Of a stretch of 8,935 nucleotides of DNA, positions 1 to 6,024 are shown one piece after another. A program made the translations under genes and the position numbers. Below the pieces are notes generated by a model. The model saw only the letters and a list, made by a program, of their open reading frames with translations. It ran no database searches and had not been told where the DNA came from. The stretch lies in assembly GCA_045536015.1 (NCBI GenBank), contig JAZSMS010000153.1, forward strand, positions 1-8,935. Direction: 5' to 3'. Source of the stretch: JAZSMS01 sp045536015 (GTDB lineage: Bacteria; Bacillota; Clostridia; Christensenellales; QALW01). Each line of letters starts with the position of its first letter. Position 1 is the stretch's first letter.

Positions 1-1397
1 CAAAGATCGGTATTGAAATCACCGATTCAATCTACGTTGTTCTCTCTATGAAGATAATGACCAGAGTAGGTCAAAACGTTTTAGACGCTTTAGGCGACAG
101 CAACGATTTCGTTCGCGGTCTTCACGCAAAGGCAGACCTCGATGCTGAAAAGAGATATATTCTTCACTTCCCCGAAGATAACACTATTTGGTCTGTTAAC
201 TCCGGTTACGGCGGAAACGTTTTATTAGGTAAGAAGTGCTTTGCTCTTCGTATTGCATCATTCCAAGGCAAGAACGAAGGCTGGATGGCTGAACACATGC
301 TTATCCTCGGCGTTGAAAATCCCCAAGGCGAAGTTAAATACATTGCTGCGGCTTTCCCCTCTGCTTGCGGAAAGACCAACCTCGCAATGCTCATTCCCCC
401 CGAACTCTACAGAGAAAAGGGCTATAAAGTATGGTGCGTAGGTGATGATATCGCTTGGATTAGAGTTGGTGCAGACGGAAGACTTTGGGCTATCAACCCC
501 GAAAACGGCTTCTTTGGCGTTGCTCCCGGAACCAATGCACATAGCAACTTTAATGCTCTTGAAAGCACAAAGAAAAACGCTATCTTTACAAACGTTGCAC
601 TTAACACTGACGATAACACTGTTTGGTGGGAAGGTCTTTCAAAAGAGGCTCCCGAAAACCTTATCGACTGGAAGGGTAATGCTTGGGACAAGGCTAAGTT
701 TGACAAGAAGGACAAGTCAACCTATGCCGCACATCCCAACAGCCGTTTTACAGCGCCCGCTATCAACTGTCCCTGCTTAGCTAAGGACGACTTTAATTCA
801 GGTGCAGGCGTTCCCGTTTCGGCAATCATCTTTGGTGGCAGACGTGCTAAAACTGCTCCCTTAGTATATCAGTCACGTTCGTGGCAGCACGGTGTATTCG
901 TAGGTTCAACTATGGCTAGTGAGACTACAGCTGCAGCTGCAGGTGCAGTTGGTGTTGTTCGCCGCGATCCTATGGCTATGCTTCCCTTTATCGGTTACAA
1001 TGCTTGCGATTACTTTGCACATTGGCTTGATATGGGCAAAAAGCTTGGCGACAAGGCTCCCAAAATCTTTAACGTTAACTGGTTCCGCACTGACGACGAA
1101 GGTCATTTCATTTGGCCCGGATTTGGTGACAATATGCACGTTTTAATGTGGATTCTTGACCGTTGCGAAGGCAAAGCTGACGCAGACGAAACTGCTATCG
1201 GCTTTGTTCCCAAGGCAGAAGATATCAATATCGAAGGTCTTGACATCACAACCGAAACTGTTGAAGGCTTGTTAAACGTTGATAAAGAGCTTTGGGCAGA
1301 AGAAGCTGTAGGCATTGAAGAATTCTTCAATAAGCTTGGCAGAGTTCCTGCAGAACTCTTTGACGAACTTGATACTTTAAAGAATAACCTTAAATAA
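1..1397 (+). CDS. pckG: Phosphoenolpyruvate carboxykinase (GTP), 5' end outside window
   Basis: The enzyme interconverts oxaloacetate plus GTP with phosphoenolpyruvate, CO2 and GDP in the cytosol; in anaerobes it often works in the carboxylating direction. The reading frame is open from base 3 and the ATG at 48 is internal, because the codons before it (IEITDSIYVVLS) belong to the conserved family sequence. About 465 residues are visible, against roughly 600 for the GTP family. Counting from the ATG at 48, the kinase-1a/P-loop with the reactive cysteine is ACGKTN at 106-111. A metal-site segment GDDIAWIR lies at 132-139, NPENGFFGVAPGTN at 150-163, FGGRR at 262-266, and the guanine-pocket region WFRTDDEGHFIWPGFGDN at 345-362. 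These motifs distinguish it from the ATP-type enzyme. The gene ends in TAA followed by an intrinsic terminator, and it converges on sigH. The promoter is not in the window. Confidence 0.97.
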   Translation, partial: KIGIEITDSIYVVLSMKIMTRVGQNVLDALGDSNDFVRGLHAKADLDAEKRYILHFPEDNTIWSVNSGYGGNVLLGKKCFALRIASFQGKNEGWMAEHMLILGVENPQGEVKYIAAAFPSACGKTNLAMLIPPELYREKGYKVWCVGDDIAWIRVGADGRLWAINPENGFFGVAPGTNAHSNFNALESTKKNAIFTNVALNTDDNTVWWEGLSKEAPENLIDWKGNAWDKAKFDKKDKSTYAAHPNSRFTAPAINCPCLAKDDFNSGAGVPVSAIIFGGRRAKTAPLVYQSRSWQHGVFVGSTMASETTAAAAGAVGVVRRDPMAMLPFIGYNACDYFAHWLDMGKKLGDKAPKIFNVNWFRTDDEGHFIWPGFGDNMHVLMWILDRCEGKADADETAIGFVPKAEDINIEGLDITTETVEGLLNVDKELWAEEAVGIEEFFNKLGRVPAELFDELDTLKNNLK

Positions 1398-1400
1398 TTA

Positions 1401-1427
1401 AAAGCGGCATTAAATGCCGCTTTTTTT
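1401..1427 (+). terminator. Intrinsic terminator of pckG
   Basis: A perfect 10-bp stem, AAAGCGGCAT at 1401-1410 paired with ATGCCGCTTT at 1414-1423, has a TAA loop. It runs into seven T residues at 1421-1427. It begins 3 nt after the pckG stop codon. On the other strand the hairpin is followed by four T residues, so it may also back up termination of the facing operon. Confidence 0.9.
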
Positions 1428-1446
1428 ATGCTGCTTTATTAAAGTT

Positions 1447-1476
1447 AAAAACGGTAGATAAATCTACCGCTTTTTT
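1447..1476. terminator. Bidirectional terminator between sigH and pckG
   Basis: CGGTAGAT at 1452-1459 pairs with ATCTACCG at 1462-1469. The hairpin is flanked by T residues on the plus strand (1471-1476) and by A residues at 1447-1451, which read as T on the minus strand. The sigH stop codon at 1464-1466 lies inside the stem. It is best read as the end of the mrnC-rlmB-sigH operon, with a second barrier for pckG transcripts. Confidence 0.8.
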
Positions 1477-2045
1477 ATTTTATTTCGTATTCGTTGCATT
1501 GCATTATCTACGCTTTTTTTATCCATATCAAGCGCAATTGCAATTTCTTCATAACTTTTGCCTTTTAAATACTCACCAAGCACCTTTTTTTCGCGCATTG
1601 ACAGAGTTTTGTCAACACGCAAGCGCATGCTTGAAATTATTTCATCCGAAATAAGCTTTTCTTCGGGAGTAAGCTTATCGTTTTTTAAAATTTCGGCAAG
1701 AGTATATCTTCCGTCCTTATCACCTACCGTATCTTCAAGCGAAACGCGTTTTTTTTGCGGAATATCCTTTTTGCGTGTGTTTTGCTTTACGACGGAAACA
1801 AGTCTGTTTTTAATGCAAATAGAAGCAAACGCCGCAAACGAGGTGTTCTTTTTTTCATCAAAGTCGCGTATTGCAAAAAACAAGCCTATCATTCCTTCTT
1901 GCACAACGTCTTCTTTAGAAGAATTTTCTACGTAATATGCCTTACACTTTTTACAAACAAGACCTTTATACTTTTTTAAAAGCGCTTCATACGCAACGGT
2001 ATCTCCTGATTTTGCAGCTAACGCAAGCTGTTCGTCAGTAAGCAT
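1464..2045 (-). CDS. sigH: RNA polymerase sigma factor SigH (sigma-70 family)
   Basis: This 193-residue sigma factor directs RNA polymerase to alternative promoters. In Bacillus and relatives SigH controls the transition to stationary phase and early sporulation. Region 2 is clear: EDVVQEGMIGLFFAIRDFD at 45-63 is nearly the same as the Bacillus SigH core-binding and -10 recognition segment, followed by TSFAAFASICIKNRLVSVVK at 68-87. Region 4 is a helix-turn-helix at about 146-192 (LSMREKKVLGEYLKGKSYEE, then IAIALDMDKKSVDNAMQRIR). The length suits the family (about 190-220). The ATG shares its A with the rlmB TAA stop (TAATG), and GGTGAT sits 5 nt upstream, so translation is probably coupled to rlmB. 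It is last in the operon. Position after mrnC and rlmB supports SigH over other short sigma factors; the role in sporulation here is inferred. Confidence 0.9.
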   Translation of the reverse strand: MLTDEQLALAAKSGDTVAYEALLKKYKGLVCKKCKAYYVENSSKEDVVQEGMIGLFFAIRDFDEKKNTSFAAFASICIKNRLVSVVKQNTRKKDIPQKKRVSLEDTVGDKDGRYTLAEILKNDKLTPEEKLISDEIISSMRLRVDKTLSMREKKVLGEYLKGKSYEEIAIALDMDKKSVDNAMQRIRNKIKKR

Positions 2046-2935
2046 TAATTATCACCACGCTGACGAAGACAATCGTAGATAAGAATTCCTGCCGCAACAG
2101 AAGCGTTAAGCGAATCAATTTTTCCTCTTTGCGGAAGCGAAACAAGCTGATCGCAATTTTTCTTAACAAGTTGCGAAAGTCCCTCGCCCTCTGCACCAAT
2201 AACAAGCGCAACTGCACCGTCCATTTTAACGCGCGAATAATTTTCGCCCTCCATAGATGCGCCGTAAACCCAAAGGCCTGCTTTTTTAAGCTTTTCGATC
2301 GTTTGCGAAATATTAGTAACCTTTGCAACGCGCATATACTCAACTGCGCCTGCAGAGCACTTTGCAACAACGGGTGTAAGACCAACTGCACGGCGCGAAG
2401 GAATGATAACACCGTGCGCACCTGCACATTCTGCCGAACGAATTATTGCGCCTAAATTTTGCGGATCGCATATGCCGTCAAGCACGATAACAAACGGCTT
2501 TTCGCCCTTTTCATCAGCATAAGCAAGAATATCTTCAACCTCATAGTATTTTGCCGCTGCAACAAAGGCAATAAGACCTTGGTGAGCACCTGTAACAGAA
2601 ATTGTATCGAGGCGTGTGCGTTCAACCTCTTGAATAATAGCGCCGTTTACTCTTGCATTATAAACTATCTCTTTAACCGAGCCCTCTATCTCACCTTGGG
2701 CAACTAAAAGCTTTTCGATACTTCTACCCGCTTTTAAGGCTTCTCTGATAGGATTTCTGCCCTCTAAAACGTTTTCGGGCATCTCCGCCTGCTCGCGATT
2801 AGCAAAGCGTTCGGGCTTTTCTTCACGCTTAAAATCAGGCTTTTTAAAGTCCTTTTTAAACTCTTTTTTAAACTCTCTGCCGTCGCGGTTAAAGTTTTTC
2901 TTTTTATTAAAATCTCTATTATAATTGTTTTTCAT
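2045..2935 (-). CDS. rlmB: 23S rRNA 2'-O-methyltransferase RlmB (TrmH/SpoU family)
   Basis: This SPOUT-class enzyme is expected to use S-adenosylmethionine to methylate the 2'-O of a 23S rRNA guanosine (G2251 in E. coli numbering) in the peptidyl-transferase P loop. Residues 54-130 form the substrate-binding domain (ENVLEGRNPIREAL onwards). The knotted catalytic domain has motif 1 DGICDPQNLGAIIRSAE at 153-169, motif 2 VIGAEGEGLS at 245-254 and motif 3 PQRGKIDSLNASVAAG at 268-283. Motif 3 is slightly unusual in having QR where many homologues have M and another residue before G. Residues 1-45 are an extra lysine/arginine/asparagine/phenylalanine-rich low-complexity tail, probably disordered and possibly RNA-binding. 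Length is 296 residues, against about 245 for a minimal RlmB. The ATG lies inside mrnC (17-nt overlap) behind GGAG with 7-nt spacing. Confidence 0.93.
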   Translation of the reverse strand: MKNNYNRDFNKKKNFNRDGREFKKEFKKDFKKPDFKREEKPERFANREQAEMPENVLEGRNPIREALKAGRSIEKLLVAQGEIEGSVKEIVYNARVNGAIIQEVERTRLDTISVTGAHQGLIAFVAAAKYYEVEDILAYADEKGEKPFVIVLDGICDPQNLGAIIRSAECAGAHGVIIPSRRAVGLTPVVAKCSAGAVEYMRVAKVTNISQTIEKLKKAGLWVYGASMEGENYSRVKMDGAVALVIGAEGEGLSQLVKKNCDQLVSLPQRGKIDSLNASVAAGILIYDCLRQRGDN

Positions 2936-3338
2936 TTTCTTTCTCCAAAATTAAATTAAACAGTTCTTCTATTCTTTTTTCATCAGAAATCAGATACAAA
3001 AAGCCAAATACAGCCTCAAGTGCCGTAGCAGTGCGGTAATCTGAAATATCAGCATTTTTAGGTATTGTTGGCGGGTGTGAGTTTCTTCCACGTTTTGCAA
3101 TATACGCCTCATCCTCCGTCAAAAACCTTTCGATAGCATAAAACGCATCCTTTTGCGCCACCGCACAAACAAGGTTTGCCGCACGCGAATGAAGCTTATG
3201 CGCGTTTAAATCGTGGTTTGCTACGATATGAGCACGAATAAGCAAGCTGTAAACCGCATCGCCAACCGAGGCAAGCACAAGCGGATTAAGCTGGCGTGCC
3301 GATAAAATATCAAATTTTTGGTCGTTTGCAATAATCAT
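2919..3338 (-). CDS. mrnC: Mini-ribonuclease 3 (Mini-III)
   Basis: Mini-III is an RNase III-like endonuclease without a double-stranded-RNA-binding domain that matures 23S rRNA ends in Firmicutes. The 139 residues match the family's usual length. The first catalytic signature is LASVGDAVYSLLIR at 22-35, with D27 as the expected metal ligand. KRGRNS follows at 82-87, and the second signature DYRTATALEAVFGFLYL at 100-116 contains the expected catalytic E108. It is the first gene of the mrnC-rlmB-sigH operon. The ATG is preceded by AGGAGA with good spacing and by an extended -10 promoter 25 nt upstream. The same neighbour order (mrnC, rlmB, sigH) occurs in Bacillus, where yacP lies between the last two and is absent here. 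Confidence 0.93.
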   Translation of the reverse strand: MIIANDQKFDILSARQLNPLVLASVGDAVYSLLIRAHIVANHDLNAHKLHSRAANLVCAVAQKDAFYAIERFLTEDEAYIAKRGRNSHPPTIPKNADISDYRTATALEAVFGFLYLISDEKRIEELFNLILEKENEKQL

Positions 3339-3362
3339 AATAATCTCCTGTTTATCTTAATG

Positions 3363-3391
3363 ATTATAGCAAATTTTTCTTTTATTGTACA
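3363..3391 (-). promoter_or_regulatory. Promoter of mrnC-rlmB-sigH operon
   Basis: On the minus strand, TGTACA (3391-3386) is separated by 17 nt from TATAAT (3368-3363). TGC lies directly before the -10 hexamer, giving an extended -10 element (TGNTATAAT). The predicted start is about 18 nt upstream of the mrnC ATG, leaving just enough leader for AGGAGA. It is a vegetative sigma-A-type promoter by sequence. Confidence 0.75.
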
Positions 3392-3394
3392 GTA

Positions 3395-3423
3395 AAAAAT
3401 TAGGTGCGTAAAAATACGCACCT
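3395..3423 (-). terminator. Intrinsic terminator of ZIP transporter gene
   Basis: A perfect 9-bp stem, AGGTGCGTA at 3402-3410 with TACGCACCT at 3415-3423, has a four-base loop. It lies 3 nt beyond the transporter stop codon. On the minus strand it is followed by AATTTTTT. The plus strand lacks a T tract, so it acts leftward only, insulating the mrnC operon promoter just beyond it. Confidence 0.88.
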
Positions 3424-3426
3424 GAT

Positions 3427-4224
3427 TTAACCTAATGCCACGTCTAAAAGCATCATAACCGCAAACCCTGAAATTATCCCCATAGTAGCAAGATAAGGCT
3501 TCTCACTTTGCATTTTTTGACATTCGGGTATAAGCTCGTGCACTGCAACAAGCACCATCGCCCCTGCCGCAAACGAAAGCGCAAACGGCAAAATTCCCTT
3601 TATATATACAACCAAAAATGCACCAATAACAGCCGCAACAGGCTCTACCATAGCCGAAGCCTGCCCCACAAAAAAGCTTTTTAATCTCGAATACCCCTCG
3701 CGCCTTAGCGGAAGCGAAACAGCCGCACCTTCGGGAAAATTCTGAATACCAATGCCAAGTGCAACGCTAAAAGCACCAAGCAAGGCTTCTGATGTAAAAT
3801 CAGTGAATTTAAGTGCACCAAATGCAACGCCAACTGCAAGCCCCTCTGGAATATTATGCAATGTTATTGACAAAACAAGCATTATTATTCTGTTTACTTT
3901 TTCATTTGATTTATTTGGCTTTGCCATCCTGCTTTGCGCATAGCAGACTACTTTATCCGAAAAATACATAAATCCTGCACCAACCAAAAAGCCTGCAGTT
4001 AAAACAAAAAATGCATTTTTTCCGTTTTCGTCAGCACCTTCCAGTGCAGGAAGAAGCAATGACCAGAAGCTTGCCGCTATCATTACGCCCGAGGCGAACC
4101 CAAGCGTCAAATTTAACAATTTAGGGTTTGGTGATTTAAAAAAGGCAACTGTTGCCGCACCAAGCGCCGTTAAAAGCCAAGTGCCAAGTGTTGCAAGCAT
4201 CGCCATAAGGACAAAACTATCCAT
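3427..4224 (-). CDS. ZIP-family divalent metal transporter
   Basis: This 265-residue integral membrane protein is expected to import zinc or other divalent metals (iron, manganese) into the cytoplasm. It has about eight hydrophobic segments. The ZIP signature pair is present: HNIPEGLAVGVAFG at 123-136 (TM4) and QNFPEGAAVSLPLRREG at 161-177 (TM5), which supply the H, N, E and second N, E ligands of the binuclear site. VEPVAAVIGA at 193-202 and VHELIPE at 228-234 also match the ZupT/GufA-like branch. The loop between TM3 and TM4 (about 96-112) is short and lysine-rich rather than histidine-rich. The ATG follows AGGGGGTG with suitable spacing. It lies 49 nt downstream of the amidase gene on the same strand and has its own terminator. 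The metal cannot be told from sequence, so no zupT symbol is given. Confidence 0.92.
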   Translation of the reverse strand: MDSFVLMAMLATLGTWLLTALGAATVAFFKSPNPKLLNLTLGFASGVMIAASFWSLLLPALEGADENGKNAFFVLTAGFLVGAGFMYFSDKVVCYAQSRMAKPNKSNEKVNRIIMLVLSITLHNIPEGLAVGVAFGALKFTDFTSEALLGAFSVALGIGIQNFPEGAAVSLPLRREGYSRLKSFFVGQASAMVEPVAAVIGAFLVVYIKGILPFALSFAAGAMVLVAVHELIPECQKMQSEKPYLATMGIISGFAVMMLLDVALG

Positions 4225-4225
4225 A

Positions 4226-4272
4226 TTGCACCCCCTATTGCATTATATTTATATAACGCAATTAAGGTGCAA
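4226..4272 (-). promoter_or_regulatory. Nested inverted repeat over -10 box and RBS of ZIP gene
   Basis: On the minus strand the outer arms are TTGCACC (4272-4266) and GGTGCAA (4232-4226). Inside them TTGCGTTATA (4261-4252) faces TATAATGCAA (4247-4238) with one mismatch and a four-base loop. The inner right arm contains TATAAT (4247-4242), a likely -10 box, with a weak TTGCAC at 19-nt spacing as the only -35 candidate. The outer right arm overlaps the Shine-Dalgarno AGGGGGTG. The site fits a metalloregulator operator, an RNA hairpin hiding the RBS on read-through transcripts, or both. No known Zur, Fur or MntR consensus is recognised. Confidence 0.5.
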
Positions 4273-4273
4273 A

Positions 4274-5011
4274 CTATTCGTTTTGCGGTCGCAAAGAATT
4301 TATATAGTTGCTTGTTCCGTCAAAAACGGCGTAGGCAAGCATATTTTGATATTCGTCATCACAAAGCAATTTTTCTTCTTGTGGCGAAGATAAAAAACCG
4401 CACTCAATCATAACGCTTGTAGAATTTGCACACTTTAGCATATAAAAGTCTTCGCCTTTTACTTCGCGTTTGTTATCAGCATCAACGTTTGTTTGTATGC
4501 TTTTTTGAATTTGCTCTGCAAGAAGTCTTCCCGATTCACTTGTCGGAAGATAAAACATCTGCGCGCCTTGTACGTTTTTGCTTTGCGGAAAGCTATTGCA
4601 GTGCACACTTATAACTATGTACGGTTGATTTTCGTCAATTACCTTTTTTCGTGCACGCATATCCTCAAGCTTGTTATATTTTCCTGCGCAAAGTGAATTT
4701 TCGTCATTACGCGTTAAAACAACGCGGGCACCTGCGCTTTCAAAAAGCATTGCAAGTTTGTTTACAATTTTTAAATTTATATCCTTTTCGCGCACAAGCG
4801 TGTTTATTCCTATTGCGCCCCCATCCTCTCCTCCATGGCCTGCATCTAAAACGATACAAAAGTTTAAAAGTGGAAAATCAAGCAGCACCGTTTTACTTTT
4901 TACCGTCGGTATTGGTGCAGTTATTATAGCAAGAATCAACGTTACAACCACTAACAATCTTAATAAATTTTTAATAAATATCACCCTTTTTAAAATGAAT
5001 AATGTATACAT
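4274..5011 (-). CDS. N-acetylmuramoyl-L-alanine amidase, CwlD-like (Amidase_3)
   Basis: This zinc amidase cleaves the bond between N-acetylmuramic acid and L-alanine in peptidoglycan. CwlD-type members act in making muramic-lactam in the spore cortex. A hydrophobic segment (LLRLLVVVTLILAIITA) works as signal anchor, so the domain faces outward. Zinc and catalytic residues are visible in LDAGHGGEDGG, VREKD, ISVHCN and MIECGF (two His, two Glu). The start is uncertain. The frame opens at a GTG (5065) with no Shine-Dalgarno. The ATG at 5011, used here, also lacks one. The best ribosome site, AAGGGTGAT at 4988-4980, points to ATT at 4975, which would give the textbook signal MKNLLRLLVVV. From 5011 the protein has 245 residues; from 4975 it has 233, close to CwlD. 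No clear promoter is seen upstream. CwlD is favoured over a housekeeping lytic amidase because there is only one domain and no cell-wall-binding repeats. Confidence 0.9.
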   Translation of the reverse strand: MYTLFILKRVIFIKNLLRLLVVVTLILAIITAPIPTVKSKTVLLDFPLLNFCIVLDAGHGGEDGGAIGINTLVREKDINLKIVNKLAMLFESAGARVVLTRNDENSLCAGKYNKLEDMRARKKVIDENQPYIVISVHCNSFPQSKNVQGAQMFYLPTSESGRLLAEQIQKSIQTNVDADNKREVKGEDFYMLKCANSTSVMIECGFLSSPQEEKLLCDDEYQNMLAYAVFDGTSNYINSLRPQNE

Positions 5012-5092
5012 AATTTTTTTGCAAATTTTTTGTTGCTTATTGCAAAACAGACATTTTTGTAACACTTTTTTTACATTTTAAGCCAAAAAAAG

Positions 5093-5350
5093 ATATCCAC
5101 CGCGTTTTTGCGCATTTTACTACGTTTTTACACATATCGGTGGATAACTTTTTATTTTGACCAAAAGTTATCCACAGCTTTTTCCTCGATTTTATCGCAT
5201 TTATGAACTTATCCACAGATGAAAACAAAGTTATCCACACCTGTGGATAACTATTATTTGTATGAATTTTTTCTTGCAGAAAAAACCTTGTCAAGCATTT
5301 TTTAAAATTTAATTGTAAATTTTTTGCATAAATATTTACATTTATTCAAA
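5093..5350. other. oriC: Candidate chromosomal replication origin (DnaA-box cluster)
   Basis: Perfect DnaA boxes TTATCCACA lie at 5168-5176, 5209-5217 and 5231-5239 on the plus strand and at 5242-5250 on the minus strand. TTTTACACA at 5126-5134 fits the relaxed consensus TTWTNCACA. Degenerate copies lie at 5139-5147 (minus, TTATCCACC) and 5093-5101. The last two perfect boxes face each other across a CC. They are followed at once by CTATTATTT (5251-5259), whose complement reads 3'-GAT-AAT-AAA-5', like the DnaA-trio beside Bacillus box clusters. Next comes an almost pure A/T stretch (about 5296-5350), a plausible unwinding element, with an AAAATTTA/TAAATTTT inverted repeat at 5304-5323. The genes to the left are transcribed away from it. 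No dnaA, dnaN or rpmH is visible, so a DnaA-titrating cluster remains possible. This gene-free stretch fills 5012-5341. Confidence 0.62.
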
Positions 5351-5815
5351 ATTTCTGTATTTTTCCACCACATTTTCCACCCATTTTTTGTCAGGACTTT
5401 CTATTGTTGCAAGAGGCGCACCGTTACCTAGCGGCGTATCCTTTTTAAACATATAAATTTTTATTCTTCTAGATTCAAATTCTGTCGCCTGTGCGTAAAA
5501 AAGAGCATAGTCATTATACTCTTCTTTATACGCAAGCACAGTAAACGTTCCATATTCCTGAAGCAACATTTTTTCACTGCGAGTATCATAAAGCACGTTT
5601 ATTTTAGTTTCTTCTACCCTACCGTCACTATCTGTATAAAACGCCTTTTTATATTCCGGTAAAACAATCTTTACATTTTCTATCGGAAGTCCGCTTACAC
5701 CGTCAACCGCCAAAAAGCTTATGCCTGCATTTTCCGTCTCTTGTGCCTCATTATTATTACACGAGCACATCAAAAGTGTGCACGCAATTAAAATAAAACA
5801 TATAATTTTTTTCAT
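5342..5815 (-). CDS. Small lipoprotein with predicted beta-sandwich domain
   Basis: This 157-residue protein is probably secreted and lipid-anchored. The N-terminus MKKIICFILIACTLLMCSCN is a lipoprotein signal peptide, with C19 (or C17) as the likely acylated cysteine and a hydrophilic NNNEAQETENA linker after it. Residues about 30-110 have the pattern of a carboxypeptidase-regulatory-like or transthyretin-like fold: FLAVDGVSGLPIENVKI, then YTDSDGRVEE, then GTFTVLAYKEEYNDYALF. The frame extends upstream to 5854, but AAAGGAG lies 8 nt before the ATG at 5815, which therefore decides the start. No strong terminator follows: the 3' side is the AT-rich candidate origin. The substrate or partner is unknown. 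It could serve envelope sensing or adhesion, but nothing in the sequence fixes this. Confidence 0.8.
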   Translation of the reverse strand: MKKIICFILIACTLLMCSCNNNEAQETENAGISFLAVDGVSGLPIENVKIVLPEYKKAFYTDSDGRVEETKINVLYDTRSEKMLLQEYGTFTVLAYKEEYNDYALFYAQATEFESRRIKIYMFKKDTPLGNGAPLATIESPDKKWVENVVEKYRNFE

Positions 5816-5869
5816 ATCTTCTTCTCCTTTCAAAAAAATATATGTCTTATCCATCAGTTTTTATGTGAA

Positions 5870-5897
5870 ATTTTAGAATTATTAAAATTAGTTGTAA
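5870..5897 (-). promoter_or_regulatory. Possible promoter of lipoprotein gene
   Basis: On the minus strand TTACAA (5897-5892) lies 16 nt from TAAAAT (5875-5870). Both hexamers are imperfect and the surrounding DNA is very AT-rich, so chance resemblance is possible. The leader would be about 50 nt. Confidence 0.4.
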
Positions 5898-5961
5898 GAT
5901 ATGTTATAATTTATGATCTATTGTTACGTAAACATTTTTTATTTCTAGTAATCTTCTTATA

Positions 5962-5990
5962 TTGAAAATTTCATATTTCTATGCTATAAT
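5962..5990 (+). promoter_or_regulatory. Sigma-A-type promoter of the 6025 gene
   Basis: TTGAAA at 5962-5967 and a perfect TATAAT at 5985-5990 are separated by exactly 17 nt. Transcription should start near 5997, leaving a leader of about 28 nt that contains the ribosome site AAGAGGT at 6012-6018. A second, weaker plus-strand pair (TTAAAA 5882-5887, TATAAT 5905-5910, also 17 nt apart) lies upstream and could be an alternative start. Confidence 0.85.
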
Positions 5991-6024
5991 AAAACAAACC
6001 CATTTAGTATTAAGAGGTTAAAGT

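Noticed and set aside
927..950. GCAGCTGCAGCTGCAGGTGCAG-like repeat in pckG, partly palindromic
   Set aside because: It encodes the alanine-rich AAAAGA segment of the enzyme and needs no other explanation.
5015..5060. Possible amidase promoter built on TTGCAA in A/T-rich DNA
   Set aside because: At 17-nt spacing the -10 would be TATTCA, matching only three of six positions, and similar hits are expected by chance in this composition.
5037..5294. An 85-codon minus-strand frame across the DnaA-box cluster
   Set aside because: It has no ribosome site and no recognisable domain. It translates the repeated TTATCCACA boxes and overlaps the upstream part of the amidase frame.
5848..5856. TTATCCATC as a further DnaA box
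   Set aside because: Two mismatches in the diagnostic CACA end, and it lies 600 bp from the cluster.
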